NCBI GenBank assembly: GCA_029204045.2
Contig: CM055063.1
Location: forward strand, 30,614,810 to 30,678,809
Direction: 5' to 3'
DNA length: 64,000 bases
Source: Tillandsia leiboldiana
Lineage: Eukaryota > Streptophyta > Magnoliopsida > Poales > Bromeliaceae
Shown here: positions 11,794-22,698 of the stretch, piece after piece
Numbering within the stretch: position 1 is the first letter of the stretch
How the letters are laid out: the number at the start of each line of letters is the position of its first letter
Program-made: the position numbers and the translations under genes
Notes under the pieces: model-generated
Told to the model about the DNA's origin: nothing
Databases searched by the model: none
What the model saw: the letters and a program-made list of their open reading frames with translations, nothing else

Positions 11794-13290
11794 ACACACC
11801 TGAACAGCGTTTGGTCGGAACACCTGCAGTTGACTCATAGCCCCAGAACGGCTCCCCGACCTACGGAGTCCCAAAAAAAAACAACCATTAAGTACGAAGA
11901 TATTTAAAAAGGAAACGGCGACACGACACTACAATGACTCGACGCTAAAACGTGGTAGCTGGAACACGAAAGCACACGGCGGCAAGAAGGAGGGGAGCAG
12001 CGGCGGCGCGGTAGCAGAGCGCCGCGCGGGCGCGACGGCTACGGTAGCAGACGCCCCGCGCGGGCGCGACGGCGTGGCGGCAGCGGCAGCAGAGGCCACG
12101 CGCGGGCGCGGCGCGGCAGCAGCGGGAGCAGAGGCCCCGCGCGGGCACAAGCCCTGCGCGGGCGCGACGGCACGGCGGCAGCGGCAGCAGAGGCCCCTCG
12201 CGGGCACAAGCCCTATGTGGGCGCGACGACGCGGCGGCAGCGGCAGCACCCTGCGCGGGCGCGATGGTGCGGCGGCAGGTCGCCCCGCACAGGTGCAGGC
12301 CCGCGCGGCGGCGGAGCGGCAGCAGGTCACCCCGCGAGGGCGCAAGCCCTTGCGGGCGGCGGCGCACGGCGGCGCGCGGCAACAGAGCCCCGTGCGGGTG
12401 CATGCCCACACAGGCGCGGCGCAGCGGCGCGGCAACAGGCCGCCCCGTGCGGGCATGGCCCGGCGCTGGCGGCGGCGCGCGGCTGCAAGCGGCCCCGCGC
12501 GGGCACGTGCTCGCGCGGGCGTCGCGCGGTTGCGGCAAGCCCCGCGCGGGCGGCGCGGCAACAGCACCCCGCGCGGGCGCATGCCAGCACGGGCGCGGCA
12601 CGGCGGCAGCGTTGGCAGCGGCGGCTGCGACTGCGGCGGCGGCGGTTGGGGCATCCGCCCCTCACAACCTCCAAAGAAAACGGCAACCCTAGGCGAAGGA
12701 AAACGTCAAGAAACACACGATGCTCACCTCGTGGTAACGGTGCAGATGATCCGATCATTCCCCGCGGAAGGGGGGTTCCTGGTCCGTCTCCCGCTTTGTT
12801 CCCGGCCTCCGATGTGTTGGTCGCACAGACGGGATCCCCTCTCTCTCTCACCCAAGGCGGCTAGGTTAAAGCGTATCCCCTTTCCCAGGGTAGGACCGTC
12901 AGTATTTATAGGCATAGAGAAATTTCCTCCTCTCCACCATAAATCTCACGTGCACCTAAAAAAGGGCGAGAAGTCACATGGGCTAAAAAAAAGTCATTTT
13001 CGCTCTCATACAGTAAAAACTAGTCTAGCCCAGGAGAAGCCACCTCCGTTTCCTCGAAAAGCGTGCAAATCATGTGGCACGGATTTCGATGCTTGTTACA
13101 GATACCGTCACCTTAGAAATTCAAAACCGGGAGATCCGAGAGTCGTATTTCAGATCCGATCGCGCCACTGTTCAACATTTCCCGAGCCCTATCACCGAAA
13201 AATACCCGCGAGTACCAATTCAGAACTTCAAAAGTTGCTAATAAAATATACTCTTAAAGTTTAAGATTGCAAAAAGTCAAGAACACTACA
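11794..13290 (-). mobile_element. LTR-c: right part of an LTR interrupted by Gy1
   Basis: On the minus strand it starts at 13290 with TGTAGTGTTCTTGAC, and the promoter-proximal 640 bp match the layout of LTR-e (TGTAAGACCTGAC). It is cut at 11794 by the end of Gy1; the remaining part should lie left of the window beyond the Gy1 5' LTR. The sequence after it, TGAAC (13291-13295), would be its TSD within the Co2 LTR. It holds a GC array at 11990-12660 whose overlapping frames of 140-400 codons are not genes. Confidence 0.75.
11990..12660. repeat. GC-rich tandem array in LTR-c
   Basis: Irregular repeats of roughly 55-60 bp are built from GCGGCAGCGGCAGCAGAGGCC and CGCGCGGGCGCAAGCCC type motifs. 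Unit sequence differs from the array of LTR-e, although both occupy the slot ~640 bp from the LTR start. No frame is a credible protein. Confidence 0.8.
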
Positions 13291-13599
13291 TGAACAGGGG
13301 ATGGTCCGGACTGGAATTCCGCATGAACTAAACTATGTTCGGGGTCCGGACTGGAATGGTCTGATCCGGATCTTGAACATCCAACTTGTCCAGTTTTTTA
13401 TTTTTATTGAATGAAAACTTATCCAAGTGTTTCTAAACTACACACATGTATTCGGATCACCAAAATTATTTAGTTAAACGTACCTGATCATTCCGAATCC
13501 ATTCTTCTTGAGATTGATGTAGTTGATCCACAATTCTTCATCTTCAATCTTCAAGACTTTTATCACTTCACGAAATACGCCAAAACAAAATCCTTAACA
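13291..13599 (-). mobile_element. Co2 3' LTR remnant
   Basis: It is similar to the Co1 LTR at 42790-43098. On the minus strand it starts TGTTAAGGA at 13599. It holds two GGTCCGGACTGG motifs and one GATCCGGATC (13310-13375), in the position of the Co1 LTR array. The rest of the LTR was displaced by LTR-c. Confidence 0.85.
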
Positions 13600-13612
13600 A
13601 TCTCCCCCTTTG
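13600..13612 (-). promoter_or_regulatory. Co2 polypurine tract
   Basis: CAAAGGGGGAGAT on the minus strand abuts the LTR start and is identical to the Co1 tract at 22686-22698. It primes plus-strand DNA synthesis. Confidence 0.9.
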
Positions 13613-14190
13613 GCGGTTTCGTGACAAAACAATAATCCACTTAAAAAATTCTAAAAGATATTTTTGTTGCTATCACCATACAACAAAAATTTACAAATAT
13701 GATCCAAATAAACATGAATACAAGAGATAAACTCCTAAAACAGACTCTAGACTTAGACGTTTGTACTCTCTGCAAAAGAAATAATTCTTGACAAAAGAGA
13801 TCGTTAGATACCTCAAGAATTCAAATATTCAATAATCAGTCAGAGAGATAGAGTTTATACTCACCATTAATTATCAGATATGTAAGAAGATAACTACTCA
13901 GAGAGAAATATACCTTCTAAAATCATTCAAGTTCCATGTCATATCATGTTCAAACAAGTGTCAAGTGTCAAAAGTCATCACTTGTTGGCAAAATATTACA
14001 TGCCTAAATAGTTAGTCGTTGTTAGAGACATGCATATTACTTTCTACCTTACCTTCCATAGTCCATAGTCTCTTCTCCCCCTTTTTGTCAACAAACATGC
14101 CAAAAGGAATATAAGGGAAAGAAAAATTGCCAAAGAAAGATAGAAACCTTCAAAAGAAACATGATTAGAACTAAAAAATTGCCAGAAACA
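13613..14190 (-). other. Co2 spacer between ORF3 and 3' LTR
   Basis: A/T-rich and alignable with Co1 22699-23428. I see no coding potential. On the minus strand AAGGTAAGG near 14045-14055 looks like a splice donor, as do two sites in Co1 (23189-23208). Confidence 0.6.
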
Positions 14191-15656
14191 TCAATCTGAG
14201 TCTGAGTCGTCGGAGTCACTACACCCAAGTTTGGTAAAGATCTTCTTGACCAACTTCGTAAAAGATTTAAACTTCCTTTTTATGTCGACTTGGGTGGCAG
14301 TAACCTTAGCCATGTCTGAAGATATCTGTGTTATCTCTTTTGACATGCGTTCTTGCTCCGACGATAGTCGTTGTTGCTCTCGATAGATTGATGTAACAGA
14401 TGCGTCATCCTCTGACGTAGAAGCTGCTGCTGCTGCTGCTTTTGTTGCTGTTGTTGCTGCTGTTGCTGTCGTTGTTGCTGCTGTTGCTATTGGTGCTGAT
14501 GATCTCTTACCGCGGGGAGGAGTAGGTGTATCATCCGGATTTTGGGAAGTGACTTCACAACTGTTGTGTCATTGATTGTCCCCAAGCTATGCATATAACT
14601 TGACGATCGAATGTCGACGTCAAATTTTCTCAAAATCCGCATAATGATCATAGGGAACGGAAGTCGCTCCGTCTGATGAGGATGTTCCACATACCGAGCC
14701 ATCCTGCTCCAGATGATATATGGAATGTTGATGTTCATGTCCTCCGCGGTCGTGGGATGGCCCAAGAGATACAGAAATAACATGCGATCCCATCTCAAGA
14801 CTTTGGTTTGCATGTTTGGTAGAATGTTGTAGCACACAATGAAGTTCAAAAACCGATACTAAGGTCGAAGTTCTTTTGAAAATACTGAATTTCCAGTTGA
14901 ACTAGTATCGGGCATGCAAATTCCATCCACGACTACTCTCCAAAGCGCTGTAGTCAATATTGGAGACTTCATGTAGTGCGTGCCATCCAGCTTAGCTTTT
15001 ATTCCAATTACTTCTCCAATCAACTAAGGAGTAATTGTCAGATGAGTGTTCCGAACCGTTGTTCAAAACTCCATTGATCCTCCTTCATTGTCCTGAAGGT
15101 TGTTAGCACAGAGATAGAAGGTTCGTACAAGATGAATACAATAACATGTCGATTCCGAGAAGTTGCAAATGGGAGACATGCCAATTCTATCTATAAGTCG
15201 ACCAAAAGTCGCAGATCGGTCTCGCAAGTTTTCGAGATTGACATGACGTTCCCCAATGCACTCTCTGCTTTCAAAAGCTTTCATTCTATCCGTGTTGATG
15301 TGAACAAAATCTTGCGGAGGTGGCTCACTTGCCAATGGTTCTTCGATCTCAATTCCTCGCGCCCAGCCCCTTTTTCGAGCAACACTCTTCCTTTTCGTTG
15401 GCATAGGTGTCGGTTGCATGGGAGCTTTCCCTTTCTCTGCAGCAGTAGGCGGAGTCTTCGCCTTTGTAGAAGCTGGTGCTTTCCTCTTCTCTGCCGCTGC
15501 AGCCAATGCTGCGGTCTCCTCAAGGACTTTGTCCCAGTCCTCTGATTCTGTTTCCAAATCATCAAGAGAAACATATTCTCCCTCCTCTTGAGTCTTTCTA
15601 GCTCTCTTGAGCTTGTTAGTTGCTCGTGTGCCAACCATTGCTACAACGAGAACTAT
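14191..15656 (-). pseudogene. Co2 ORF3, long form with central domain (continues at 48777-48799)
   Basis: This is a third gene between pol and the 3' LTR. The start codon is at 48799, across LTR-d; the protein begins MVFGWIIVLVVAMVGTR, then has basic KLKRARK, an acidic stretch, an Ala/Lys/Pro-rich linker (PPTAAEKGKAPM) and KRKSVARKRGWARGIEI. A central region (minus 15350-14500), with LIGEVIGIKAKLDGTHYM, FIVCYNILPNMQTKVLR and NIPYIIWSRMARY, resembles the domain named 'putative plant transposon protein'; I hold that match loosely. After an Ala/Thr-rich run the C-terminus has MSKEITQISSDMAKV (coiled-coil-like) and LGCSDSDDSDSD with stop at 14191. It is broken by stops near 15063, 15025 and 14863 and a frameshift near 14490-14640. 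Function unknown. Confidence 0.75.
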
Positions 15657-16039
15657 TGTGAGGACCCAAAATTCCCACTTATGGATTACTGTTATATTTG
15701 CAGCTTTTGGAGGCCTTTGTGGTGCGTCGGCGGTGTTTGTGCTCAAATAGGGGACAAGTGTTGGACTCAGTGTGTTAAATGGATCACGAGAGTAATCGGA
15801 TGACCCCGTCGAATGTTTAGAAGTGGTTTCGCGTGAAACGGACATCAGAATTGGGCTCAGCACAAAATTTGGGTTAGGAACACTTATCTGGATGCCTTCG
15901 AAAAATTTGAGGATTGGAATTTGGCAAAACGGACAGCGAATTTGGATTCAGCGCGCGAAAACGATGAAAATGGACTATTTACTTATATTTTTCGAAGCCC
16001 GGTCGCCAAAACACGGATTTCGAGGCTTTAGAGCACTAT

Positions 16040-16500
16040 TCCGGTGGCCGGAGTAGCGCCGGCGGTGACAGCAGAGCACGGCGGCGGGCTGAGGCGCAGC
16101 CGCTCGATCCACCGGGCGAGGCGTGCACCGGGGGCTTGGACGCATGGCGGCCCCGGAGTGGCGGGCGCACGAGTGCGCGGTCCATGGGACGTGCGGCCTG
16201 GTGCATGGACCGGGCGGGGCCACGTGGCGGCCACTGGTTGGCCGGTCCACATGCGCCTGGTCCACGGAGCTGGTGTAGCAGCCTCGGGGCGCGTGCCTGT
16301 AGAGGGCGCAGGCGCGCACGTGGGTGGCATTGACCGCGTTTCCCGCGCTCGGGCGCGCCACGCGTCAGCGTCCGCGGGTGGCCACGCGGCGCAAGGCTGG
16401 AGGCGGTTTCGGCTGTACGCTATGCGGGGGGTGACGTGTCGCAATCACAACAATCCGGGCGCGCGTTGGACGGTGGATCGGGCGTCACTGTTGGCGCCCA
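16040..16500 (+). promoter_or_regulatory. LTR-d GC-rich upstream region with G-box/CCAAT-like repeats
   Basis: Repeats of about 81 bp carry GCATGGCGGCC or CACGTGGCGGCC followed by TGGTTGGCCGG (e.g. 16143 and 16221). CACGTGG recurs at ~16317. The block ends ~60-100 bp before the TATA box. CACGTG is a plant G-box core and ATTGG is a reversed CCAAT core; an enhancer role is inferred. Confidence 0.6.
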
Positions 16501-16558
16501 AATCTTTCGGGCGCCCGGAAAATGTCCCCCAATGTGCCTTTTTCATCCGGATTTCAGC

Positions 16559-16570
16559 CTATAAATAGGC
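16559..16570 (+). promoter_or_regulatory. LTR-d TATA box
   Basis: CTATAAATAGGC, a near-perfect plant TATA box, is followed by the same sort of leader as in LTR-i (CTATAAATAGCC at 61080). Transcription would start about 30 bp downstream. Confidence 0.8.
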
Positions 16571-16924
16571 AGTAGGGGCCTTATGTGCGGGTTTTTTGGC
16601 ATTTCTGGTAGCTTTCCTTTGGGCAGAGCCTTCTACTTCATCTCCTCCATCCTTCGATGGATTTCTGGGATTTTTGGAGAGTGTGCCATCGGTGTTTACT
16701 GCGACGCGGCGCACATCGACGCACCTTGGATTTTTGGCCTTTACCGTCGCTCTTCATTCCGCGAGGCACACCGGATCACCCCGATGGAGTTTTGAGCCGA
16801 TTTTCACGGCAGCGCGTTCAAGAGAGGTAAGGCTTCGAGTTCCATCTTGATCACTTCTCCTCATTTCGAGTTTTTGGCATAGTTCTCGAGGTGTTTTGTG
16901 ATCCCTTTTTCTGTTGTGAGATTT

Positions 16925-17250
16925 TGGACAGCGGAGGCTTGTCGATTTTCTATCTTGAACTACGAGCATCGGAATGAGGCGTTTAAGGACTCGATTGACA
17001 TCTACTCTTCGAGAGGAACGCGCTCGTATTTTTATTGGATTTTTTTGAGGACTCTTCGATGGTGAGATTTAAGCTTCTTTGGGGTTGTATCCTGCAGTTT
17101 TTGCAGTGTTGTGGATTGCCGGCATACCACCTTGTTTGAATTGTATCTTGGCCTGCAGGTGTCGGAACGGGGTGTATAAATACTCGTTTTGGGGCTACTC
17201 GTCGCGAGGATCGCAACCGTGATTTTTTTGGGATTTTTGGAGGACTGATT
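16925..17250 (+). repeat. LTR-d leader: diverged tandem units containing splice-donor-like sites
   Basis: Two to three diverged units of ~150-190 bp each contain a (TC)GAGAGGAACG or CGCGAGGATCG motif, a T-rich stretch with GGATTTTTGGAGGACT and a GTGAGA/GTGTC terminus. LTR-h (58920-59230) and LTR-i (61440-61800) have the same arrangement. Confidence 0.5.
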
Positions 17251-18516
17251 GCATGTGAGAATTTCCCTGCTTTGTGCTGTTTTGGAAGAGCAGCAATGCT
17301 GTTGGGTGTATGTTTGGGGTATTGATTGTTGTTGTGTTGTATTGTTGGTGTGATGTTGATTGGAGCCGAGGCTTGCGCGACATGTACCGAGGATGCAGAT
17401 TTAGTGGATTTTGTTAGCAAGTGGCCACGCTCTTCACCGACTTCAGCTTTGCCTGCGGAAAGCGTTTCAGGTGGGTTGTTTTGTCCCCAGAACCGGTGGA
17501 CAGTTCTCTAATTCTATATGTTAGAATGCATGCATGATTAAATGTACAATTAATAGATTTGAGATGTAAGCATGGAAATTGCCTTGATCATGTGATTAAT
17601 GCTTACTTGTTTATTGTACACGATTTAACGGAATTAAGATCTAGCATATGGTGGATGGTTGTGATTACTAGACACTAGATGAGATGGAGATCATGTTTGA
17701 TTATTTTGGCATCGTTTTGCGAGATCAATTTATTATAGTAGCAAGTTACTAGCATGCCAGGTTAATGTTGGGTTATGTATAATTGGATCTAAATAGGGTA
17801 AAAAACACCTAGAGGGGGGTGAATAGGTGTAACCAATAAACACTCAAAAATCTTTGCGATATAAAACCCAATGCGGAAAAATAAATAACACGCAGAGATT
17901 TTTACGTGGAAAACTCCAAACCGGAGTAAAAAACCACGGGACCGATAACACGGTGAAATCCACTAGAATTAAACATGTACAAGGTGATATACCGTACTCA
18001 CAGACGACTCAACCTTTTCCATACGCTCCTAGTTGATCTTCTCTGCTCGCTCCACGACGCTTCTCGAATCCACGATGTGCGTCCAACGCCGAATCCACGA
18101 CGTCCAACGTCGAGTCCACGACGTCCGACCGAATCCATGGTCTTCACCCAGTAGCACGCTTTGAATCCACGAATGTACCTCGCTCCGAATCCACGAGAGC
18201 GGTAGCACCTTGAATCCACAAGGCCACGCGAGTCCACGCGCCGATTTTGGGGTAAATCGTTGTTTTTTGGGTGGTGATGATCCGCCGAATACTTAGATTA
18301 GAAATAGATCGGAAATACCATCTAAGTATTCATTGATTTGATTCAACTCAAAATGTGAGTATGAAAACCTAGAATCAAATCACTCAATATAGATGAAGAA
18401 ACATAAGATAGAATCTATGATTTCCTTTCTTCTCTATATGTGGATCTTAGGCCGTATAAAAGATGACGGCTACTTTTTCTATTATGTGGATTAACCCTAG
18501 AAAAAGAATCATAGGG

Positions 18517-18528
18517 TCTATTTATAGG
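18517..18528 (-). promoter_or_regulatory. Co1 3' LTR TATA box
   Basis: The minus strand reads CCTATAAATAGA, about 65 bp downstream of the GATCCGGATC array. In the 5' LTR (~42510-42522) the same site reads CGATAAATAGA, so the first T of the box is lost in the LTR that should drive the element. Confidence 0.8.
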
Positions 18529-18592
18529 TTAGAAACCCTTGGAAAAAGATAAGGATAAAAAACTATCCTTTTCTGGAATTTTTACATGACGA

Positions 18593-18880
18593 CGATCCGG
18601 ATCGGAGATCGGCGATCCGGATTGCAGTAGCGAGAAAAACATATTCCAGAAAAACGAAGGTTCGGGATCCGGATCGAAGTGCTTGATCCGGATCGTTCAT
18701 ACAGTTCACCAAACATCAACGTTCGGGATCCGGATTGCAAAGCCTGATCCGGATCGCTCAAATAAAATGGTAAACCCAGTGTTCGGGATCCGGATCAAGG
18801 GAAGCTACGATCCGGATTGAACTGATGTATGAACGAACCACCTTCGGGATCCGGATTGCAAAGCCTGATCCGGATCCTGA
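18593..18880 (-). promoter_or_regulatory. Co1 LTR array of ten ATCCGGAT palindromes
   Basis: Ten copies of ATCCGGA, most within the palindrome GATCCGGATC, occur as irregular pairs; one member is usually preceded by TTCGG. The array is upstream of the TATA box in the minus orientation. The same motif makes a second array before ORF3 (24783-24944). It is also present in the 5' LTR (42588-42871). A protein-binding array is inferred from the symmetry and position. Confidence 0.8.
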
Positions 18881-19268
18881 ACATGCCCCATGTCCAGTTT
18901 TTGATAATTATGTAAGACCTGACTTTTCCGTGACCCTCCCCGTTACCCCTTTTTCTTCGACTGCCCGACTGAGGGACAATTTTTGGTGTTTTTCCGGAGA
19001 ATCCGTTGGGGCTCGCGGACATTTTTAGGCCGAAGGGCTCGCGAAATGGAGAACGGGGGCGCGATCGGTTTCAGATTCCGACTCCCGGTTCACCCGGAAT
19101 AATTTTCCGAAGTTCGGACCCCACTTAGGCGCCCCGGAATCCGTGCGGACGATCGGCACGTTTCTCGAGGTAATTATAGCCGCTGGATCTGTCCCTATTA
19201 ATTAATTATTCTCTTACCCTTTGAGGAACCTAGGGTTTTAGGTGTTCCCTCCTAGGTCCCTTCGTTCG

Positions 19269-19366
19269 GCGGCTAGGGTTTCTCTTTAAGAGACACCACG
19301 AGAGGGAAAAAAAAGAGAGAGTGAAGGACGGCTAGGGTTTCTCTTTAAGAGACACCACGAGAGGGA
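19269..19366. repeat. 59-bp tandem duplication in LTR-e
   Basis: GGCTAGGGTTTCTC followed by TTTAAGAGACACCACGAG occurs at ~19271 and ~19330 with the same flanks. Confidence 0.9.
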
Positions 19367-19555
19367 AAAAGAGGAGAATAAAACGGGGACCCAACCCTTT
19401 TTCGCTCTTGTACGACCGACGGCGGGGCTTTCGAGGAAAGGACGGAGGTTCTTGCTCGCGGGATCAACCGGGCAACGTTAGACGATCCTCTTCCTCTCTT
19501 TTCCGGCGGATCAAAGGTGAGTTTTTATTAGTTTTGTTGTGTAGAGTCTTCACGG

Positions 19556-20965
19556 GGAACACCGCCGCCGCCGCCGCCGGACCGGCCGCGGGCGGGGCGC
19601 CGCGCGGCGCTGGGTGCCGCGCGGGGCCGCCCCGCACCGCGGGCGAGGCACCCGCGCGGCGCTTGGCCGCGCGGGGCCGCCCGCAGGTGGGGCGCCCGCG
19701 CGGGCTGGTGCCGCGCGGGGTCGCCCCCGCACCGCGGGCGAGGCACCCGCGCGGCGCTTTGCCGCGCGGGGGCCGCCCGCAGGTGGGGCGCCCGCGCGGA
19801 CTGGTGCCGCGCGGGGTCGCCCCCGCACCGCGGGCGAGGCACCCGCGCGGCGCTTTGCCGCGCGGGGCCGCCCGCAGGTGGGGCGCCCGCGCGGGCTGGT
19901 GCCGCGCGGGGTCGCCCCCGCACCGCGGGCGAGGCGCCCGCGCGGCGCTTGGCCGCGCGGGGCCGCCCGCAGGTGGGGCGCCCGCGCGGGCTGGTGCCGC
20001 GCGTGGGTCGCCCCCGCACCGCGGGCGAGGCACCCGCGCGGCGTCTGGCCGCGCGGGGCCGCCCGCAGGTGGGGCGCCCGCGCGGGCTGGTGCCGCGCGG
20101 GGTCGCCCCCGCACCGCGGGCGAGGCACCCGCGCGGCGCTTGGCCGCTCGGGGCCGCCCGCAGGTGGGGAGCCCGCGCGGGCTGGTGCCGCGCGGGGTCG
20201 CCCCCGCACCGCGGGCGAGGCACCCGCGCGGCGCTTGGCCGCGCGGGGCCGCCCGCAGGTGGGGCGCCCGCGCGGGCTGGTGCCGCGCGGGGTCGCCCCC
20301 GCACCGCGGGCGAGGCACCCGCGCGGCACTTGGTCGCGCGGGGCCGCCCGCAGGTGGGGCGCCCGCGCGGGCTGGTGCCGCGCGGGGTCGCCCCCGCACC
20401 GCGGGCGAGGCACCCGCGTGGGGCCGCCCGCAGGTGGGGCGCCCGCGCGGACTGGTGCCGCGCGGGGTCGCCCCCGCACCGCGGGCGAGGCACCCGCGCG
20501 GCGCTTTGCCGCGCGGGGGCCGCCCGCAGGTGGGGCGCCCGCGCTGGCTGGTGCCAGCGCGGGGTCGCCCCCGCACCGCGGGCGAGGCGCCCGCGCGGCG
20601 CCTGGCCGCGCGGGGCCGCCCGCAGGTGGGGCTCCCGCGCGGGCTGGTGCCGCGCAGGGTCGCCCCCGCACCGCGGGCGAGGCGCCCGCGCGGCGCTTGG
20701 CCGCGCGGGGCCCGCCCGCAGGTGGGGCGCCCGCGCGGGCTGGTGCCGCGCGGGGGTCGCTACCCGCACCCGCGGGCAGCGCGCTCGCGCGGCGCTTGGC
20801 CGCGCAGGGCCGCTCGCAGGTGGGGCGCCCGCGCGGGCTGGGGCCGCGCGGGGTCGCCCCGCACCACGGGCAACGCACTCGCGCGGCGCTTGGCCGCGCG
20901 GGGCCGCCGCAGGAGGGGCGCCCGCGCGGGCTGGGGCCACGCGATGCTGTGCCCGGGCGGAGTGT
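19556..20965. repeat. ~95-bp GC-rich tandem array, about 14 units
   Basis: Unit starts (GCACCGCGGGCGAGGC) are at 19634, 19729, 19825 and 19920, giving a 95-96-bp period to about 20960. One unit near 20410 is shortened. The array is almost pure G+C and dense in CpG and CGCG. Because 95 is not a multiple of three, all six frames are open over long distances and repeat Gly/Ala/Pro/Arg text; none is credible as a protein. Confidence 0.95.
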
Positions 20966-21175
20966 GCGCCGCACGGGCCAGTGCCGGGCGGGAAACTCGG
21001 CCGCACATGGGTGGGAGTCGGTGTGAGTGTCGGATCCTTAGTCTTGACTTGCCCTTATTCCTTCTGGAGTGCAGGACATTGTTGGCGACGGGCGCACGAT
21101 CACGGACGTACCGAACGCCGGACGACGCACGCAAAAGGTGGGTAAATTCGCCGAGGTTAATTGGGTAAGGGCGGA

Positions 21176-21362
21176 CATGAGCAAAGGTGTTTCTCTCTAA
21201 GTTGCTCCTCGTGAGCAAAGGTGGGTTTCTCTCTAAGATGCTCTTCGTGAGCGAAGGTGTGTTCCTCTTCAAGTTGCTCTCACTGAGCAACGGTGTTTTC
21301 CTCCTTAAGATTTCCTCATGAGCAAAGGTGTTCACCCTTCTGGTTGTCCTTATGAGCAACGC
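21176..21362. repeat. ~36-bp minisatellite in LTR-e
   Basis: Five units begin TGAGCAAAGGTG, TGAGCGAAGGTG or TGAGCAACGGTG, each followed by a TTCTCTCTAAG-like stretch. The contig after the N gap starts inside the equivalent of this array. Confidence 0.85.
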
Positions 21363-22685
21363 TGACCCCGAATCTCATTCTATTCGCTTTATCATCTGAG
21401 GCTCAAGTTTTACTACACGCACACCAGCGGTTTGGCCACCGCAAGGGTGTGCTTTTCCGGAAAAGTGGTACGTTGACCCGTGTACCCCACGCGGAGGTGG
21501 CGTTAGGGATGGGGGCCCTCATGGGTGGAGGGTGTGAGCGGTGACGCTGGGGTTGGTGCTCGGCGGCCGAGGCAGGTGCTCGGCAGAAAGGGGAGGGGCA
21601 CCGGGGTAGGGGCCCGGTGCGGTGTCCGGGGAGGGTGCCCGGTTTATGTTTGGTGCAGGTTGTGATCATTGTTGACGGTATATGGGAGGGGGGTGACAGT
21701 TGCTCTGGTTACAGTGGTTTGTTTTATTATAGTTTTCTTGCTCATTATGTTTATTTCTAGTCACTGACTTCCCACTCCGTGACAGGTTCGTCCAGGGGCG
21801 AGTGCTAGGGCGCCGGTGAGGACGTTAGGGTGCTGATCTGATTTTTGGATGACTTCAGATACAGTGACTATTCTTTCCCTTTTCCTTTATTATTCATGGT
21901 AGCTAGTTGTGGATTGCGACACCCCCGTGGGGTCGAAGTGGATGTTGCCCTTTCCTTTCCTTTCTTTTTGAATAATTGAATGAATACTACGTTCTCTCTT
22001 ACTTGGCCGTTTTGAACGATGAAAAACAAAGAAAACGTTTGCGAAAACTATTTTTAAAACGTGGGTGTCGTGTGGGCACCAAGCTTTATAAACCTTGTGG
22101 GATTTATGTGTTTACGAACTGTTTTCACAAACGAGGGCATCGTGTGGATGCCGCTTTCAAAACCTTGTGATTATTTATCCTTTCAAAACACCGGCCTCTA
22201 TGCTCTAAGTGAATGCTAGAATGTCACGTGAATTGTTTGGTTGTATGTGTACGAGACCCCAACTGATGTGGTTAGAGATTGTATGTACTACGCCTTGTGA
22301 GACACTTTGTAGTTGAGACGCCGTGCATATACAAAGGGGCCTCTGCTCATTGCAGAGAGCGAATTTGTGTATGCGGCGGGTCTGTGCACGCGCCGGGGAG
22401 TAATGTTTTACAAAAAAAAAATATATGGCTGAATCAGGGGCATCGGTGGCTCCTCTTCCGCGCGATTCGAACCCCCGGGGCGTGACAAATTATGCAATTA
22501 CAAGTTCATCCAAGTGTTTCTACACTATAAGAAGTATTCGGATCACCAAAGATATTAAGTTCAACATACCTGATCCTTTTGAATTCTTCTTTCTTGAGAT
22601 TGAGTTATATGATCCAACCTTCTTTACCTTCAATCTTCAAGACTTAACCGAATTCACGAAATACACCAACTTAAATTCCGTAACA

Positions 22686-22698
22686 ATCTCCCCCTTTG
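22686..22698 (-). promoter_or_regulatory. Co1 polypurine tract
   Basis: CAAAGGGGGAGAT on the minus strand abuts the 3' LTR start TGTTACGG. It is identical in Co2. Confidence 0.92.

Larger units (their letters stand above)
18911..22487 (+). mobile_element. LTR-e: 3.58-kb solo LTR inside Co1 3' LTR
   Basis: It starts TGTAAGACCTGAC at 18911 and ends GGGGCGTGACA at 22487, with the TSD AATTA at 18906-18910 and 22488-22492. Excision regenerates the sequence seen uninterrupted in the Co1 5' LTR at 42899-42915. Contents in order are a promoter-proximal region, a 59-bp direct duplication (19269-19366), a 1.4-kb GC array (19556-20965), a 36-bp minisatellite (21176-21362), and the common distal region with GTGTCGTGTGGGCAC. 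The GC array creates overlapping frames up to 586 codons that are not genes. Confidence 0.95.
17766..22685 (-). mobile_element. Co1 3' LTR, split by LTR-e
   Basis: The pieces 17766-18910 (1,145 bp) and 22493-22685 (193 bp) sum to 1,338 bp, equal to the 5' LTR. On the minus strand it starts TGTTACGG and ends CCCAACA. The low-coordinate half has Gln/Ser-free repeats of GAATCCACGA (18055-18235), also in the 5' LTR, probably in the transcribed leader. Confidence 0.92.

Noticed and set aside
11929..13264. Long GC-rich frames on both strands (up to 396 codons)
   Set aside because: Same cause: a low-complexity GC array in LTR-c.
15657..15863. N-terminal extension of the Co2 ORF3 frame (MLSPILMSVSRETTS...)
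   Set aside because: Those codons lie in LTR-d; the real N-terminus is at 48777-48799 after removal of the nested LTR.
16044..16568. Plus-strand frame of 174 codons and minus-strand partners in LTR-d
   Set aside because: GC-rich repeat region upstream of the LTR TATA box; not coding.
19408..21168. Six overlapping long reading frames (370-586 codons) on both strands
   Set aside because: They are by-products of a 95-bp GC-rich tandem array; every frame lacks stops and repeats Gly/Ala/Pro/Arg text. No domain, and the array lies inside a solo LTR.
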